Source of the DNA: JBGOTP01 sp041476545 | Lineage (GTDB): Bacteria; Acidobacteriota; Vicinamibacteria; Vicinamibacterales; CAVVIG01 | DNA: 20,563 nucleotides | Assembly: GCA_041476545.1 (NCBI GenBank) | Contig: JBGOTP010000047.1 | Coordinates: 1-20,563 of the forward strand | Direction: 5' to 3' | Shown here: positions 1 to 6,823 of the stretch, piece after piece | Position numbering within the stretch: position 1 is the stretch's first letter | Layout of the letters: each line of letters starts with the position of its first letter | The notes under the pieces: generated by a model | The model's database searches: none | What the model was told of the DNA's origin: nothing | Seen by the model: the letters and a program-made list of their open reading frames with translations, nothing else | Position numbers and translations under genes: made by a program

Positions 1-39
1 GACGTCGCTCAGGGATTCATCGACTTCGCCCGCGCGTAG
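1..39 (+). CDS. 3' end of an unidentified gene (partial)
   Basis: The first 13 codons read in frame 1 as DVAQGFIDFARA followed by TAG. The residues are consistent with the C-terminal helix of a periplasmic substrate-binding protein (the pattern QxFIDFxxS/A is common there), but twelve residues cannot identify a family. The gene would converge on the DUF481 gene, whose stop lies 46 bp further on. I see no clear terminator hairpin between them. The call rests on an open frame to the window edge and plausible composition only. Confidence 0.35.
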   Translation, partial: DVAQGFIDFARA

Positions 40-85
40 CCCCGCGCGGAGGCGTCATGCGAATCCTCCCATCGCACGGTCCAGG

Positions 86-829
86 CTACATCTTGAGGAC
101 AATCGCCATCAGCACGGCGACGTCGTTCCTCTGAACGGCAGCCGAGGGAGGCTTGTTCTTGTACGTGTCGAGTACTTCGACCTTCAGTTGCGTCCGCGCT
201 GACATCGAGGCCGCAAGGGCCACGCCGACGGTGTAGAGCGAATCGTGGAAATCGTCCGTCTTCCAGAGCGCGGCAAACGACTGCGTCAGGGTTGTCGTGG
301 ACGTCAGCGTCTGGTTGAACTTCTCCCCTGACGTGATGGCGCCGGATGATTTGACGGCAAGTCCGATATTCTTTTCCCACACGGCGCCGACGCCGCCATC
401 GGCGCTGAGCTTTGTCTTTGCCGTATCGAGCAGCTTGTATCCCAGGCCAGCGGTCGGCGCGAGCAGATAGTCGATGCTCTTGAATTCGTCTTTCAGGTAC
501 TGGTTCTGGCCGAAGATGAACACGCCGTCGCCGAGTTTGTACTCGTCGTGAATATTGAGGCTGAGTCGGTTGGTGGAGACCACACTTGCCGTCTTGCCGC
601 GGAGCAACAAACCGTCCGACTTGACGACGTTCCTTGTGTGCGGGTCGAACACGAGCTCGTAGGCGGCATTGACGGTGGACGTGTCCGTGTTGCCACTCGT
701 CAGCGCGAGACCGGCACTCGCTGCGCCCGTCCAGGGTTTTGGCGGAGCGGGCGCCTGCGCAGACGCCGCGGACGCTCCCGCCATCCACGCCACAACCGAT
801 AAAACCACAGTCATCACCTTACGCGTCAT
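86..829 (-). CDS. DUF481 (YdiY-like) outer-membrane protein
   Basis: This is a 247-residue protein from the chosen ATG. It opens with a signal peptide: basic MTRK, a hydrophobic stretch at about residues 6-20, and an Ala-rich cleavage region near ASAQA (22-26). The mature part starts with the DUF481 hallmark GLALTSGNTDTSTVNAAYEL (about 40-59) and continues as alternating polar and hydrophobic strands. These fit a small outer-membrane beta-barrel of the salt-induced YdiY type, whose function is not established. I chose the ATG at 829 because AAAGG (837-841) lies 7 nt upstream. In-frame ATGs at 835 and 844, and the longer open frame to 1012, lack a Shine-Dalgarno site or would run far into the methyltransferase. 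The start overlaps the methyltransferase stop by 11 nt, so the two are probably co-transcribed. Confidence 0.8.
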   Translation of the reverse strand: MTRKVMTVVLSVVAWMAGASAASAQAPAPPKPWTGAASAGLALTSGNTDTSTVNAAYELVFDPHTRNVVKSDGLLLRGKTASVVSTNRLSLNIHDEYKLGDGVFIFGQNQYLKDEFKSIDYLLAPTAGLGYKLLDTAKTKLSADGGVGAVWEKNIGLAVKSSGAITSGEKFNQTLTSTTTLTQSFAALWKTDDFHDSLYTVGVALAASMSARTQLKVEVLDTYKNKPPSAAVQRNDVAVLMAIVLKM

Positions 830-1730
830 CTCCATGCCTTTCATGAGAGCCGGGACTTGTCGTCCTGGAAAAATCCTGAGTTTGGCGCACGCGTTGAAAC
901 AGGGCCATTTCGTAACCGATCCATCCTCGTTCGAGGCAGGTCTGCAGAGCGCTTCCACCGACCAGATGGCCCACGGGAGTGCGCGCCAGGGGGAGCCAGC
1001 CGAAGAGCGCAAGGAACACGTTGACGGCGCGATCGCGCGCGCGATGGATTTCGAGATACGGCGAAAGATCCAGGGTTGATTCGTGCACGAACCCCGCCGC
1101 TGCGGCGAGAGCGCGCAGTTCGTTCCGTTGGATCAGGGCGTTGATGTTCCAGCCGGTACAGAACTGTTCGATCGTGCGTTCCGCGGCCGGTTCATCAGTC
1201 GGCCGTCTGACGTCGTCGCAGATCACAAGATACCCGCCCGGTCGAACGAGCCGGCTGCACTGCGCGAAGAAACGAACGGGATCCGGACAGTGCAGGAACG
1301 ACTCGATGGCATACGCCAAGTCCGCCGGACCGAGATCCGCCGGCAGATCGCAGTAATCGCCCTCGAGACATGCGACCCGCGGCGACACGCCGCTCTCGGT
1401 GATGCGTCGCGCGGCGAGTGCCACCTGAACCGGGCTCAACGTAATGCCTGTGCCGCGGATGGGCAATTGTTGGGCGAGATAACACAGGCTCGCGCCGACG
1501 CCGCAGCCAAGATCGACCACGTGCGCCGACTCGACCGTTTGAGGCAGGCGCCGGATGAACGCGGCAATCTGGTCCTCAACATAGTGAAACGCCTGCCGGC
1601 GATCGCCCGTTCCCGGCCCCCACACCGCGCGGTGGATCGCGCCCACGCGTCCGCCCTGCCCGAACGCGAGGAAGGCGGTCGTCTGGCGGTCGTAGTAGCG
1701 CTGGACCTGGGTCGTGCTGAATCGAGGCAT
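819..1730 (-). CDS. Class I SAM-dependent methyltransferase (small-molecule type)
   Basis: This 303-residue protein has the Rossmann methyltransferase motif I VVDLGCGVGAS at about residues 71-81. An acidic motif II region follows, with GDYCDLP about 50 residues on, and then the post-motif LVRPGGYLVICDD. The N-terminal YYDRQTTAFLAFG segment and a hydrophobic, aromatic-rich C-terminal half resemble the tocopherol/sterol and geranyl-diphosphate C-methyltransferase group, so a hydrophobic small substrate is likely. The substrate cannot be assigned. I use the ATG at 1728-1730; a GTG directly before it (1731-1733) is equally possible, and neither has a good Shine-Dalgarno site. It is separated from the next upstream minus-strand gene by 267 bp and overlaps the DUF481 gene downstream. 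Confidence 0.88.
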   Translation of the reverse strand: MPRFSTTQVQRYYDRQTTAFLAFGQGGRVGAIHRAVWGPGTGDRRQAFHYVEDQIAAFIRRLPQTVESAHVVDLGCGVGASLCYLAQQLPIRGTGITLSPVQVALAARRITESGVSPRVACLEGDYCDLPADLGPADLAYAIESFLHCPDPVRFFAQCSRLVRPGGYLVICDDVRRPTDEPAAERTIEQFCTGWNINALIQRNELRALAAAAGFVHESTLDLSPYLEIHRARDRAVNVFLALFGWLPLARTPVGHLVGGSALQTCLERGWIGYEMALFQRVRQTQDFSRTTSPGSHERHGDDA

Positions 1731-1828
1731 CACGAACGTGCAGCGCGTCGATTATCGTGGTACTGGTCTGTCACGCACAAGGCCAACCCGGTCGTCGCGT
1801 GAAGTGGGCTTGGAGGCGCACGTGCTGG

Positions 1829-1846
1829 CGGCAAGCGCGCTTGCCG
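1829..1846. repeat. 18-bp perfect palindrome CGGCAAGCGCGCTTGCCG
   Basis: The two halves are exact reverse complements. It can be read as an operator-like dyad or as a hairpin with a 7-bp stem and a CGCG loop. No T-run follows on either strand, so an intrinsic terminator is unlikely. It lies about 100 bp upstream of the methyltransferase start at 1730, a reasonable place for a regulator site. Confidence 0.5.
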
Positions 1847-1970
1847 ATGGGGCCGAACAGCGCGGGCGCCCAGAAGGGTTCGGCCGAGGACAGGCTCGAG
1901 GCAGCGATCGCGAAATTCCTGTTAGCCGCCGCTCACATTCAGCTTGTTCAGACGTTCGAGGGTCAGTCAT

Positions 1971-1990
1971 GGCCCGGCTGAAGCCGGACC
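1971..1990. repeat. REP-like palindrome GGCCCGGCTGAAGCCGGACC
   Basis: CCGGCT and AGCCGG form a perfect 6-bp stem around GA. With one mismatch the stem extends to 9 bp on each side. Plus-strand translation through it gives RLKPDPTY, and minus-strand translation gives GSGFSRAM. I recall such peptides as artefacts of a short repeat scattered between genes in Vicinamibacteria-like genomes. Only one copy is in the window, so dispersal cannot be shown here. It ends 7 bp before the stop codon of the methyltransferase gene at 1998, so it forms the immediate 3' region of that transcript. Confidence 0.5.
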
Positions 1991-1997
1991 CCACGTA

Positions 1998-2867
1998 CTA
2001 CGGCAGCCACGCTGCAAGGTCCTCGTGCCCAACGACGATGCGGGAGCGCCCGGCAGCGACGTGCTGGAGGCGCCGAACCCGCCAGTCCGCGATGGCCGGG
2101 GTGGCGGCGGGCGAGATCTCCGTGGCGGCCTCAGCCCATCCTTGGATGAGCTGCCGCTGAAGCTCGAGATCTCCAGATCCCAGCGTCCAGTCGCTCGGCT
2201 CCATCCGCACGCGATAGCCAGCCTCCGCGAAGCACCGCGCGGCGCAAGTCACCGCATCCGGTCCCGCCGCAGGACCGCCGAGCCCCTTGTCGGTTCGCTG
2301 GTGCCGGTTGAAGAGATCCAGCACCATGTGGTCCTCCGGCTCCACGGGCGAGCAGGTGGAACGGCCGTTGTAGGTGATCGTGAACAACACCGTCGCGCCG
2401 ACTGCGCGACATCGGGACGCCAACGAACGCAGCCACCGCTCCGATACGAGGTCGAGCAGGGCCGACGCGGTGACCAGGTGACGGCCCGCGAAGATCTCCA
2501 TAGCGTCGAGGGCTTCCAGATCCAGCTGCCGTGTCTCGATGCCACAATCCAATCGCTCGCCGCGGACGACAAACCCCGTTTCGTCCCTTGTGACGTCGTA
2601 ACCGTGCGCCGCACCCCACGACGCCGTCCGGGCCGGCATCTCCGTCAGCAGCGTTGAACTTCGATCAACGACCAGCCAACGCTGGTTGCCCGGGAGTCGA
2701 TCCACCAGATAACGAAGGTTGGATCCGGTGCCGGTGGCCAGATCAAGCACGAGGACCGGGTCGTGGGCGGCAATGGCATCAGCGACGAGGTGCGTCAGAC
2801 TCGCCGAACGGGCGGCGGCGTCGGCGGCCTCGCGCAAGGCCAGCCACTGTGCAAGGGCCTCATCCAT
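1998..2867 (-). CDS. Class I SAM-dependent methyltransferase of the PTPS-linked cluster
   Basis: This 289-residue protein has motif I VLDLATGTGSN at about residues 40-50, after an N-terminal helical segment (ALAQWLALREAADAAARS). The acceptor-loop region reads TASALLDLVSERWL, and FTITYNG lies in a later strand. No target-recognition domain is present, so a small-molecule or glycolipid acceptor is more likely than nucleic acid. I chose the ATG at 2867 because it overlaps the stop of the upstream glycosyltransferase in the sequence ATGGATGA (8 nt), a typical coupled arrangement. The longer frame to 2894 would overlap the glycosyltransferase by 35 nt. It is the last gene of the dehydrogenase-PTPS-glycosyltransferase-methyltransferase run, so its substrate is probably that pathway's product. 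Confidence 0.88.
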   Translation of the reverse strand: MDEALAQWLALREAADAAARSASLTHLVADAIAAHDPVLVLDLATGTGSNLRYLVDRLPGNQRWLVVDRSSTLLTEMPARTASWGAAHGYDVTRDETGFVVRGERLDCGIETRQLDLEALDAMEIFAGRHLVTASALLDLVSERWLRSLASRCRAVGATVLFTITYNGRSTCSPVEPEDHMVLDLFNRHQRTDKGLGGPAAGPDAVTCAARCFAEAGYRVRMEPSDWTLGSGDLELQRQLIQGWAEAATEISPAATPAIADWRVRRLQHVAAGRSRIVVGHEDLAAWLP

Positions 2868-3915
2868 GTGTATCCAGGCTCGTAAGGGCGGCATTCATGT
2901 TTCCGCAGGCGTGCTCCCAACTTGGCAGGCGATCTCGCACGCGCCGCGCGCCTTCGGCGAGCCGCGCCCGAAGCTGTGCATCTCCGAGTACCCGCGTGAG
3001 CGCTTCGGTGAGCGCCGTTGTATCCCCTGGCTGAACTAACAGACCTGCATCGCCGCCAACAAGATCGGGAATCGCGCCGGTGGTCGTGGCGACAACGGGC
3101 AGGCCGCGCGCGAGCGCCTCGGCGACCGCCATCCCGTACGTCTCCTGCAGCGTGGCCAGCACGAACAGATCGGCCCGATCGTAACAATCAGCCAGCCTCG
3201 GGGCATCGAGTTCGCCGGCGATCACAACCCGATCCTCGAAGCCCAGGCCGCGCACCGCGGCGTGCAGTCGATCGACCGTCGCCGGATGACGCGTGATGCT
3301 GCCGGCGCACGTCAGGCGCCAGTGACGGTGTGGCACAGCCGCAAGCGCCTGCAACAGGACCTCGTGGCCCTTGCCGGGGCCAATCGTCGCGACAGACAGC
3401 AGCTGCAACGTCGTCGCTCCGGAGCCGTGCGCGAGCGGGGCGGGGTCAGTGCCCGGTTCGACCACGACGATACGCTGGCGCGGCAACGCGTATCTCGCCA
3501 GCATGGGCAGCGTCGCGAAGCCAGTGACAATGACCAGCGCCGTGGCGCCGAGGGCGCGGCGCTCGGTTGCCTCGAGACGGGTGGCCGTGTCGCGGTCGAT
3601 GCCGACGTCGGCGGCCAGCGGGAGATGGACGAGCGCGACGATGCGAAGCCGCGACGCTTCATGTTCGATGAGGGCCGGCATCGCGCTGAGCGCAAGACCG
3701 TCTATGACGACGATGGCGCCGTCGCGGACGTCGGCGAGTATGCCGGTGGCATGTTCGAGCGATGCCCGCGTGGGGAAGGGAAAGGTGTCGTCGAGCTCCC
3801 GCAGGTCAACGGACCAGCCGTGGTGACGCAGGCCCTCCGACATGCGACGATCGTAGATGTAGCCGCCGGTGCGGGTATTGATGTTCCCGGGAACGATGAA
3901 TACAACCGGCCGCAT
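2860..3915 (-). CDS. GT4-type glycosyltransferase of the PTPS-linked cluster
   Basis: This 351-residue protein has the GT-B fold. The N-terminal glycine-rich entry is FIVPGNINTRTGGYIYDRRM (about residues 6-25). The C-terminal nucleotide-sugar domain starts near SVATIGPGKGHEVLL and contains the retaining GT4 signature ETYGMAVAE (E-x7-E), followed by ARGLPVVATTTGAIPDLV. It should transfer a sugar from an activated donor in the cytoplasm; donor and acceptor are unknown. I use the ATG at 3913-3915; GTG codons at 3919-3921 and 3922-3924 are alternative starts directly after the PTPS-like stop (3927-3929). No strong Shine-Dalgarno site is visible, so translation is probably coupled to the preceding gene. 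It overlaps the methyltransferase downstream by 8 nt. Confidence 0.92.
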   Translation of the reverse strand: MRPVVFIVPGNINTRTGGYIYDRRMSEGLRHHGWSVDLRELDDTFPFPTRASLEHATGILADVRDGAIVVIDGLALSAMPALIEHEASRLRIVALVHLPLAADVGIDRDTATRLEATERRALGATALVIVTGFATLPMLARYALPRQRIVVVEPGTDPAPLAHGSGATTLQLLSVATIGPGKGHEVLLQALAAVPHRHWRLTCAGSITRHPATVDRLHAAVRGLGFEDRVVIAGELDAPRLADCYDRADLFVLATLQETYGMAVAEALARGLPVVATTTGAIPDLVGGDAGLLVQPGDTTALTEALTRVLGDAQLRARLAEGARRVRDRLPSWEHACGNMNAALTSLDTHG

Positions 3916-3926
3916 CGACACCACGG

Positions 3927-4355
3927 CTAGGGCGCGGTGCGGACAGCGCTTACAGCACCGACAGGGCCGTCAAACGACGCCGAGGCCACGTGCGATTCGT
4001 GCAGCGTCACGCGCACCTGCTCCACGCCCGAGGCACCCGGCCCCAGATCGCCGCGGCGAATCGCCGCGACGACGGCGTCGAACACCACCCGCGCGAGAAA
4101 CTCCGTCGTCGTGTTCCGTCCCGCGAACGCCGGCAGATCATCCAGGTTGCGATAGTTCAGATCCGCCAGCACGCGGCCGAGCGTCTGCGTTGCGCGTCCC
4201 ATGTCGACGACAATGCCGTCCGAGTCGAGGGCCGGCCGCCGGAATTCGACATCGACCACGTACGTGGCGCCGTGCAGGCGCTGAGCGGGGCCGAACACGT
4301 CGCCTTTGAAGCTGTGCGCGATCATCACGTGATCCCGCACCGTCACGCTATACAT
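3927..4355 (-). CDS. Divergent 6-pyruvoyl-tetrahydropterin synthase / QueD homologue
   Basis: This 142-residue protein has the length and layout of the T-fold PTPS/QueD family: MIAHSF (11-16), RLHGATYVVDVEF (26-38), ADLNYRNLDD (64-73), NTTTEFLARVVFD (81-93) and TLHESHVA (117-124). Canonical enzymes use three zinc-binding histidines, a catalytic Cys and an Asp-His pair. Here H14 and H28 remain, but the third ligand (HGH) is Ala30, no Cys is present before the LHG motif, and the usual LDHKNLD reads LNYRNLD (Asn67, Tyr68). The pterin-anchoring Glu (E120) appears retained. A standard PTPS or QueD reaction is therefore unlikely, although a purine- or pterin-like ligand remains plausible. The start is well supported: GGGAG (4364-4368) lies 8 nt before the ATG. 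Longer in-frame extensions to 4877 would overlap the dehydrogenase gene. Confidence 0.9.
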   Translation of the reverse strand: MYSVTVRDHVMIAHSFKGDVFGPAQRLHGATYVVDVEFRRPALDSDGIVVDMGRATQTLGRVLADLNYRNLDDLPAFAGRNTTTEFLARVVFDAVVAAIRRGDLGPGASGVEQVRVTLHESHVASASFDGPVGAVSAVRTAP

Positions 4356-4363
4356 AAGAGATT

Positions 4364-4368
4364 CTCCC
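4364..4368 (-). promoter_or_regulatory. Shine-Dalgarno GGGAG of the PTPS-like gene
   Basis: It lies 8 nt before the ATG at 4353-4355 and fixes a 142-codon gene rather than a longer frame. Its GGG is also the last G-tract of the possible quadruplex at 4366-4389. Confidence 0.75.
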
Positions 4369-4389
4369 GCCTGCCCGCCCTGCCTGCCC
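4366..4389 (-). promoter_or_regulatory. Possible G-quadruplex in the leader of the PTPS-like gene
   Basis: On the sense strand the intergenic segment holds four GGG tracts with loops of 6, 1 and 5 nt (GGG-CAGGCA-GGG-C-GGG-CAGGC-GGG). This fits the standard G3N1-7 rule. It occupies nearly the whole 35-nt gap between the dehydrogenase stop and the PTPS-like start and includes the Shine-Dalgarno G-tract. Folding and regulation are inference; GGGCAGG-type low complexity can also arise neutrally. Confidence 0.4.
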
Positions 4390-4390
4390 T

Positions 4391-5359
4391 CTAGTACCGG
4401 ACGCGATGACACAGGGTGTCTCCGGGTGATGTTGCCAGATCTGGCATCACTTGCGGCAGTGTCTCGAACTCGCTCTCGCCGGTGATGAGGGCATCGAGTG
4501 ACGCGTCGGCAAGAAGCCTCAACGCCAGTTTCATCCGTCGTCGCGAGTCCCATCGTGCTCGCTGGGGCGCGGCGATGCTGCCCACCTGCGACGACGCCAG
4601 TGTCAACCGCTTGGCGTGAAACGCACCGCCGAGGGCCAGTGAAACAGCCCGGTCGCCGAACCAGCTCAACTCCACGATTCTCGCCTCGAAGCCCGCCACC
4701 TGCAGTGCGAGTTCCAGTCCGGCGGGGGAGCCGCTTGCGTGAATGACGACATCCGCTTCGGGTGCGGCCGCCGTGGGATCGGTGAATCGCACACCAAGGG
4801 CACGAGCCACTGCCGATCGATGCGGATTGATGTCCACGAGCTCGACCTCGCATCCGGGCATGCGCGCGGCCAGCCACGCGACAAGACAGCCAACGGTCCC
4901 GGCGCCTATCACCGCGATGCGATCGCCGATGTGCGGGGAGGCATCCCAGACGCCATTGATCGCGGTCTCGAGATTGGCCGCCAGCACGGCCCGCTCCGGC
5001 GGAAGCGTGTCGGGTAGCAGGTGCACGGCCTGCGCAGGCACGACGTAGCGGGTCTGGTGAGGATAGAGCACGAATACGTCCCGATCCCGCAGCCCTTCGG
5101 GGCCTTGTTCAACCCGCCCGACGCTCGCATAGCCATACTTGACCGGCGCCGGGAACTCGCCCGATTGAAACGGCGCGCGCATGCGCAGGTGCTCGGTCTG
5201 GGGCACGCGCCCGCTGAAGACGAGCGCTTCGGTACCTCGGCTGATGCCGCTATAGAGCGCGCGGACCAGAACGTCTCCCGCGGCCGGCGCTGGCAACACC
5301 TCACCGCGAATCTCTCCGCGACCCGGCGCTACAACCCAGAACGCTCTGGCGTCGTTCAT
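4391..5359 (-). CDS. MDR-family dehydrogenase lacking the zinc ligands
   Basis: This 322-residue protein is a medium-chain dehydrogenase/reductase. The GroES-like N-terminal half contains VLVRALYSGISRGTEALVFSG, and the Rossmann half has the nucleotide motif VIGAGTVG (about 150-157). An acidic residue ends the second strand (ELVDINPHR, D176), which favours NAD(H) over NADP(H). The catalytic Cys of zinc alcohol dehydrogenases (CGICGTD) is replaced by SGISRGT, the GHE motif by KYGYAS, and no four-Cys structural-zinc lobe is present. It therefore resembles the BchC-like, zinc-free branch of COG1063. It heads the run that continues with the PTPS-like gene 35 bp downstream, so it probably oxidises or reduces an intermediate of that pathway. 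The ATG at 5357-5359 has only a weak AGGT upstream. The gene is divergent from the phosphatidyltransferase. Confidence 0.9.
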   Translation of the reverse strand: MNDARAFWVVAPGRGEIRGEVLPAPAAGDVLVRALYSGISRGTEALVFSGRVPQTEHLRMRAPFQSGEFPAPVKYGYASVGRVEQGPEGLRDRDVFVLYPHQTRYVVPAQAVHLLPDTLPPERAVLAANLETAINGVWDASPHIGDRIAVIGAGTVGCLVAWLAARMPGCEVELVDINPHRSAVARALGVRFTDPTAAAPEADVVIHASGSPAGLELALQVAGFEARIVELSWFGDRAVSLALGGAFHAKRLTLASSQVGSIAAPQRARWDSRRRMKLALRLLADASLDALITGESEFETLPQVMPDLATSPGDTLCHRVRY

Positions 5360-5370
5360 ACCTGCTCATT

Positions 5371-5397
5371 TTGTTCCCGGAGGCAGACAGTTACAAT
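5371..5397 (+). promoter_or_regulatory. Weak candidate promoter for the phosphatidyltransferase gene
   Basis: TACAAT at 5392-5397 matches five of six bases of a sigma-70 -10 box. TTGTTC at 5371-5376 is a poor -35 at 15-bp spacing. If this -10 is real, transcription begins near 5404, after the first possible ATG (5396), and the true start would be the ATG at 5435. The whole divergent gap is only 36 bp, so the opposing dehydrogenase promoter must overlap this region or lie in coding sequence. Confidence 0.25.
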
Positions 5398-6151
5398 GCC
5401 CGCCACAGGACGTCGTGGCCGTCGAGACTTCGTGATGAGTACACCTGCACCCCACGCGGCTCTTCGCACACGCGTTGTCCTCGAAGGCGCCCTGAGTCTC
5501 CTCGTCGTCGTCGGTGTTGGGCTCATCGCCCGCCCCCTCACAACGAGCGCTCTATATCCTTGGAAAGCCGCGGCGATGTTCGCCGCGCCGATGGCCATCG
5601 TCATCGCCTTCATCGGCGGGCATCCGTTCGCGAGGTTCGGGCCGGCCAATCGCGTCACGATGATCCGATTGATGCTGGTCGCCCTGGTCGCCGGCCTGAT
5701 CGGCGAACCGGCGGTCCCACGCGTGGCCGCCGCCGCTGTCGTGGCGACCACCGTCGTCGCGGCACTCGACGGCCTCGATGGCTGGCTCGCACGCCGCAGC
5801 CGGATGACAAGCGCCTTCGGCGTCCGGTTCGACATGGAAACGGACGCGCTGCTGATCCTGGTGCTGTCGGTCCTGGTTTGGCAGCACGAGAAGGCGGGCG
5901 CGTGGGTCCTTCTGGGCGGGCTGATGCGGTACGGCTTCATCGCGGCGGGATGGCTGTTACCGTGGATGGCGGGCCCGCTGGCGCCGACCCGCCGCGCCAA
6001 GGTGATCGCCGTGTCTCACATGGTGGGACTGGGCGTCGCCCTTGCCCCCGTCGTTGCCAACCCGCTCAGCGCGATCGCCGCCGCTCTGACGCTTGCGGCG
6101 CTGGCATGGTCGTTTGCCGTGGACGTTGGGAGGCTGTGGCGAAACGGGTAG
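5396..6151 (+). CDS. CDP-alcohol phosphatidyltransferase
   Basis: This is a 251-residue integral membrane enzyme. It carries the complete family motif D-x2-D-G-x2-A-R-x8-G-x3-D-x3-D at residues 125-150 (D125, D128, G129, A132, R133, G142, D146, D150), preceded by the typical NRVTMIRL. Hydrophobic segments lie near 30-45, 58-74, 89-103, 110-124, 151-162, 170-190 and in the last 50 residues. These enzymes move a phosphoalcohol or phosphatidyl group between CDP and an alcohol with loss of CMP, at the inner membrane. The acceptor here is unknown. GGAGG (5379-5383) precedes the ATG at 5396, but 12 nt away, which is long; ATG 5435 (MSTPAP, 238 residues) is a serious alternative. It converges on ribA with a 24-bp gap. 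Confidence 0.92.
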   Translation: MPATGRRGRRDFVMSTPAPHAALRTRVVLEGALSLLVVVGVGLIARPLTTSALYPWKAAAMFAAPMAIVIAFIGGHPFARFGPANRVTMIRLMLVALVAGLIGEPAVPRVAAAAVVATTVVAALDGLDGWLARRSRMTSAFGVRFDMETDALLILVLSVLVWQHEKAGAWVLLGGLMRYGFIAAGWLLPWMAGPLAPTRRAKVIAVSHMVGLGVALAPVVANPLSAIAAALTLAALAWSFAVDVGRLWRNG

Positions 6152-6175
6152 CGATCGGACTCGCGACGAAGCACG

Positions 6176-6823
6176 TCAAACCGACGACAGGAGGTGCCCC
6201 AGCTTGTCCTTCTTCGTCTTCAGATAGCGGAGCGTCGAGGCAGACGGCGCGATCTCGATCGGAATCCGCTCGGTGATCGAGAGTCCATCGCCCGTCACAC
6301 CCTGCAGCTTCTTCGGATTATTGCTGAGGAGCCGGATCGAGCGGACACCCAGGTCGCGGAGGATCTGCACCCCGACACGGTAGTCGCGCGAGTCGGCTGG
6401 AAAGCCGAGGCGCTCGTTCGCTTCGACAGTGTCGAGACCCTGTTCCTGCAACGCATACGCGCGGATCTTGTTTGCGAGACCGATCCCGCGTCCCTCCTGA
6501 TTGAGGTAGAGCAGCACGCCCCGGCCTTCCTCGGCGATGCGCCGCAGCGCCGTGTGGAGCTGGGCTCCGCAGTCGCAGCGCGCCGACTGAAAGATGTCGC
6601 CCGTGAGGCAGGCCGAGTGCACGCGAGTGACGACGTTCTTGCCGCCGCCGATCTCGCCGCGGACGAGGGCCACGTGCGTCTCGCCGGCGGCATTCTCGTA
6701 GACGTGGATCTCGAAGTCGCCGAATTCGGTCGGGAGCCTCGCGGTGGCCATGCAGCGCACCGGCGCCCGAGCGCGAAGAATCTTCACGAATGAGAGCGCT
6801 CGCGCGCGGACCCAGGAAACCAT
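6176..6823 (-). CDS. ribA: GTP cyclohydrolase II
   Basis: This 215-residue protein is RibA-type without a fused RibB domain. RibA opens GTP to 2,5-diamino-6-(5-phosphoribosylamino)pyrimidin-4-one with loss of formate and diphosphate, the first step of riboflavin synthesis. The zinc site is complete in HSACLTGDIFQSARCDCG (C72, C83, C85). YLNQEGRGIGL (106-116), DTVEANERLGF (131-141), DSRDYR and LLSNNPKK (165-172) match the family, so it should be active. The N-terminus is uncertain: ATG 6823 gives 24 residues before MATARLPTEFGDF, and ATG 6751 gives a 191-residue form close to E. coli RibA (196). Neither has a good Shine-Dalgarno site. Its place beside the PTPS-like, dehydrogenase and lipid-transferase genes, with no other rib gene in view, suggests a role other than, or besides, riboflavin synthesis. 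Confidence 0.95.
   Translation of the reverse strand: MVSWVRARALSFVKILRARAPVRCMATARLPTEFGDFEIHVYENAAGETHVALVRGEIGGGKNVVTRVHSACLTGDIFQSARCDCGAQLHTALRRIAEEGRGVLLYLNQEGRGIGLANKIRAYALQEQGLDTVEANERLGFPADSRDYRVGVQILRDLGVRSIRLLSNNPKKLQGVTGDGLSITERIPIEIAPSASTLRYLKTKKDKLGHLLSSV

Larger units (their letters stand above)
1731..1997. other. Intergenic region with two palindromes, no convincing gene
   Basis: This is the longest non-coding stretch in the window. Short frames exist on both strands (for example plus 1757-1981) but show no family signature, no Shine-Dalgarno site and no consistent codon bias, so I treat them as noise or decayed DNA. The stretch holds an 18-bp perfect palindrome at 1829-1846 and a REP-like imperfect palindrome at 1971-1990. 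It must carry the 5' control region of the methyltransferase that starts at 1730, and the 3' end of the transcript from the methyltransferase that stops at 1998. Confidence 0.6.

Noticed and set aside
548..802. Plus-strand open frames opposite the DUF481 and methyltransferase genes
   Set aside because: Arg/Ala-rich antisense translations of high-GC genes, with no family signature or ribosome site.
1757..1981. Plus-strand 74-codon frame in the intergenic region (ends IQLVQTFEGQSWPG)
   Set aside because: No Shine-Dalgarno site, crosses the palindrome at 1829-1846 and the REP element, and resembles no family.
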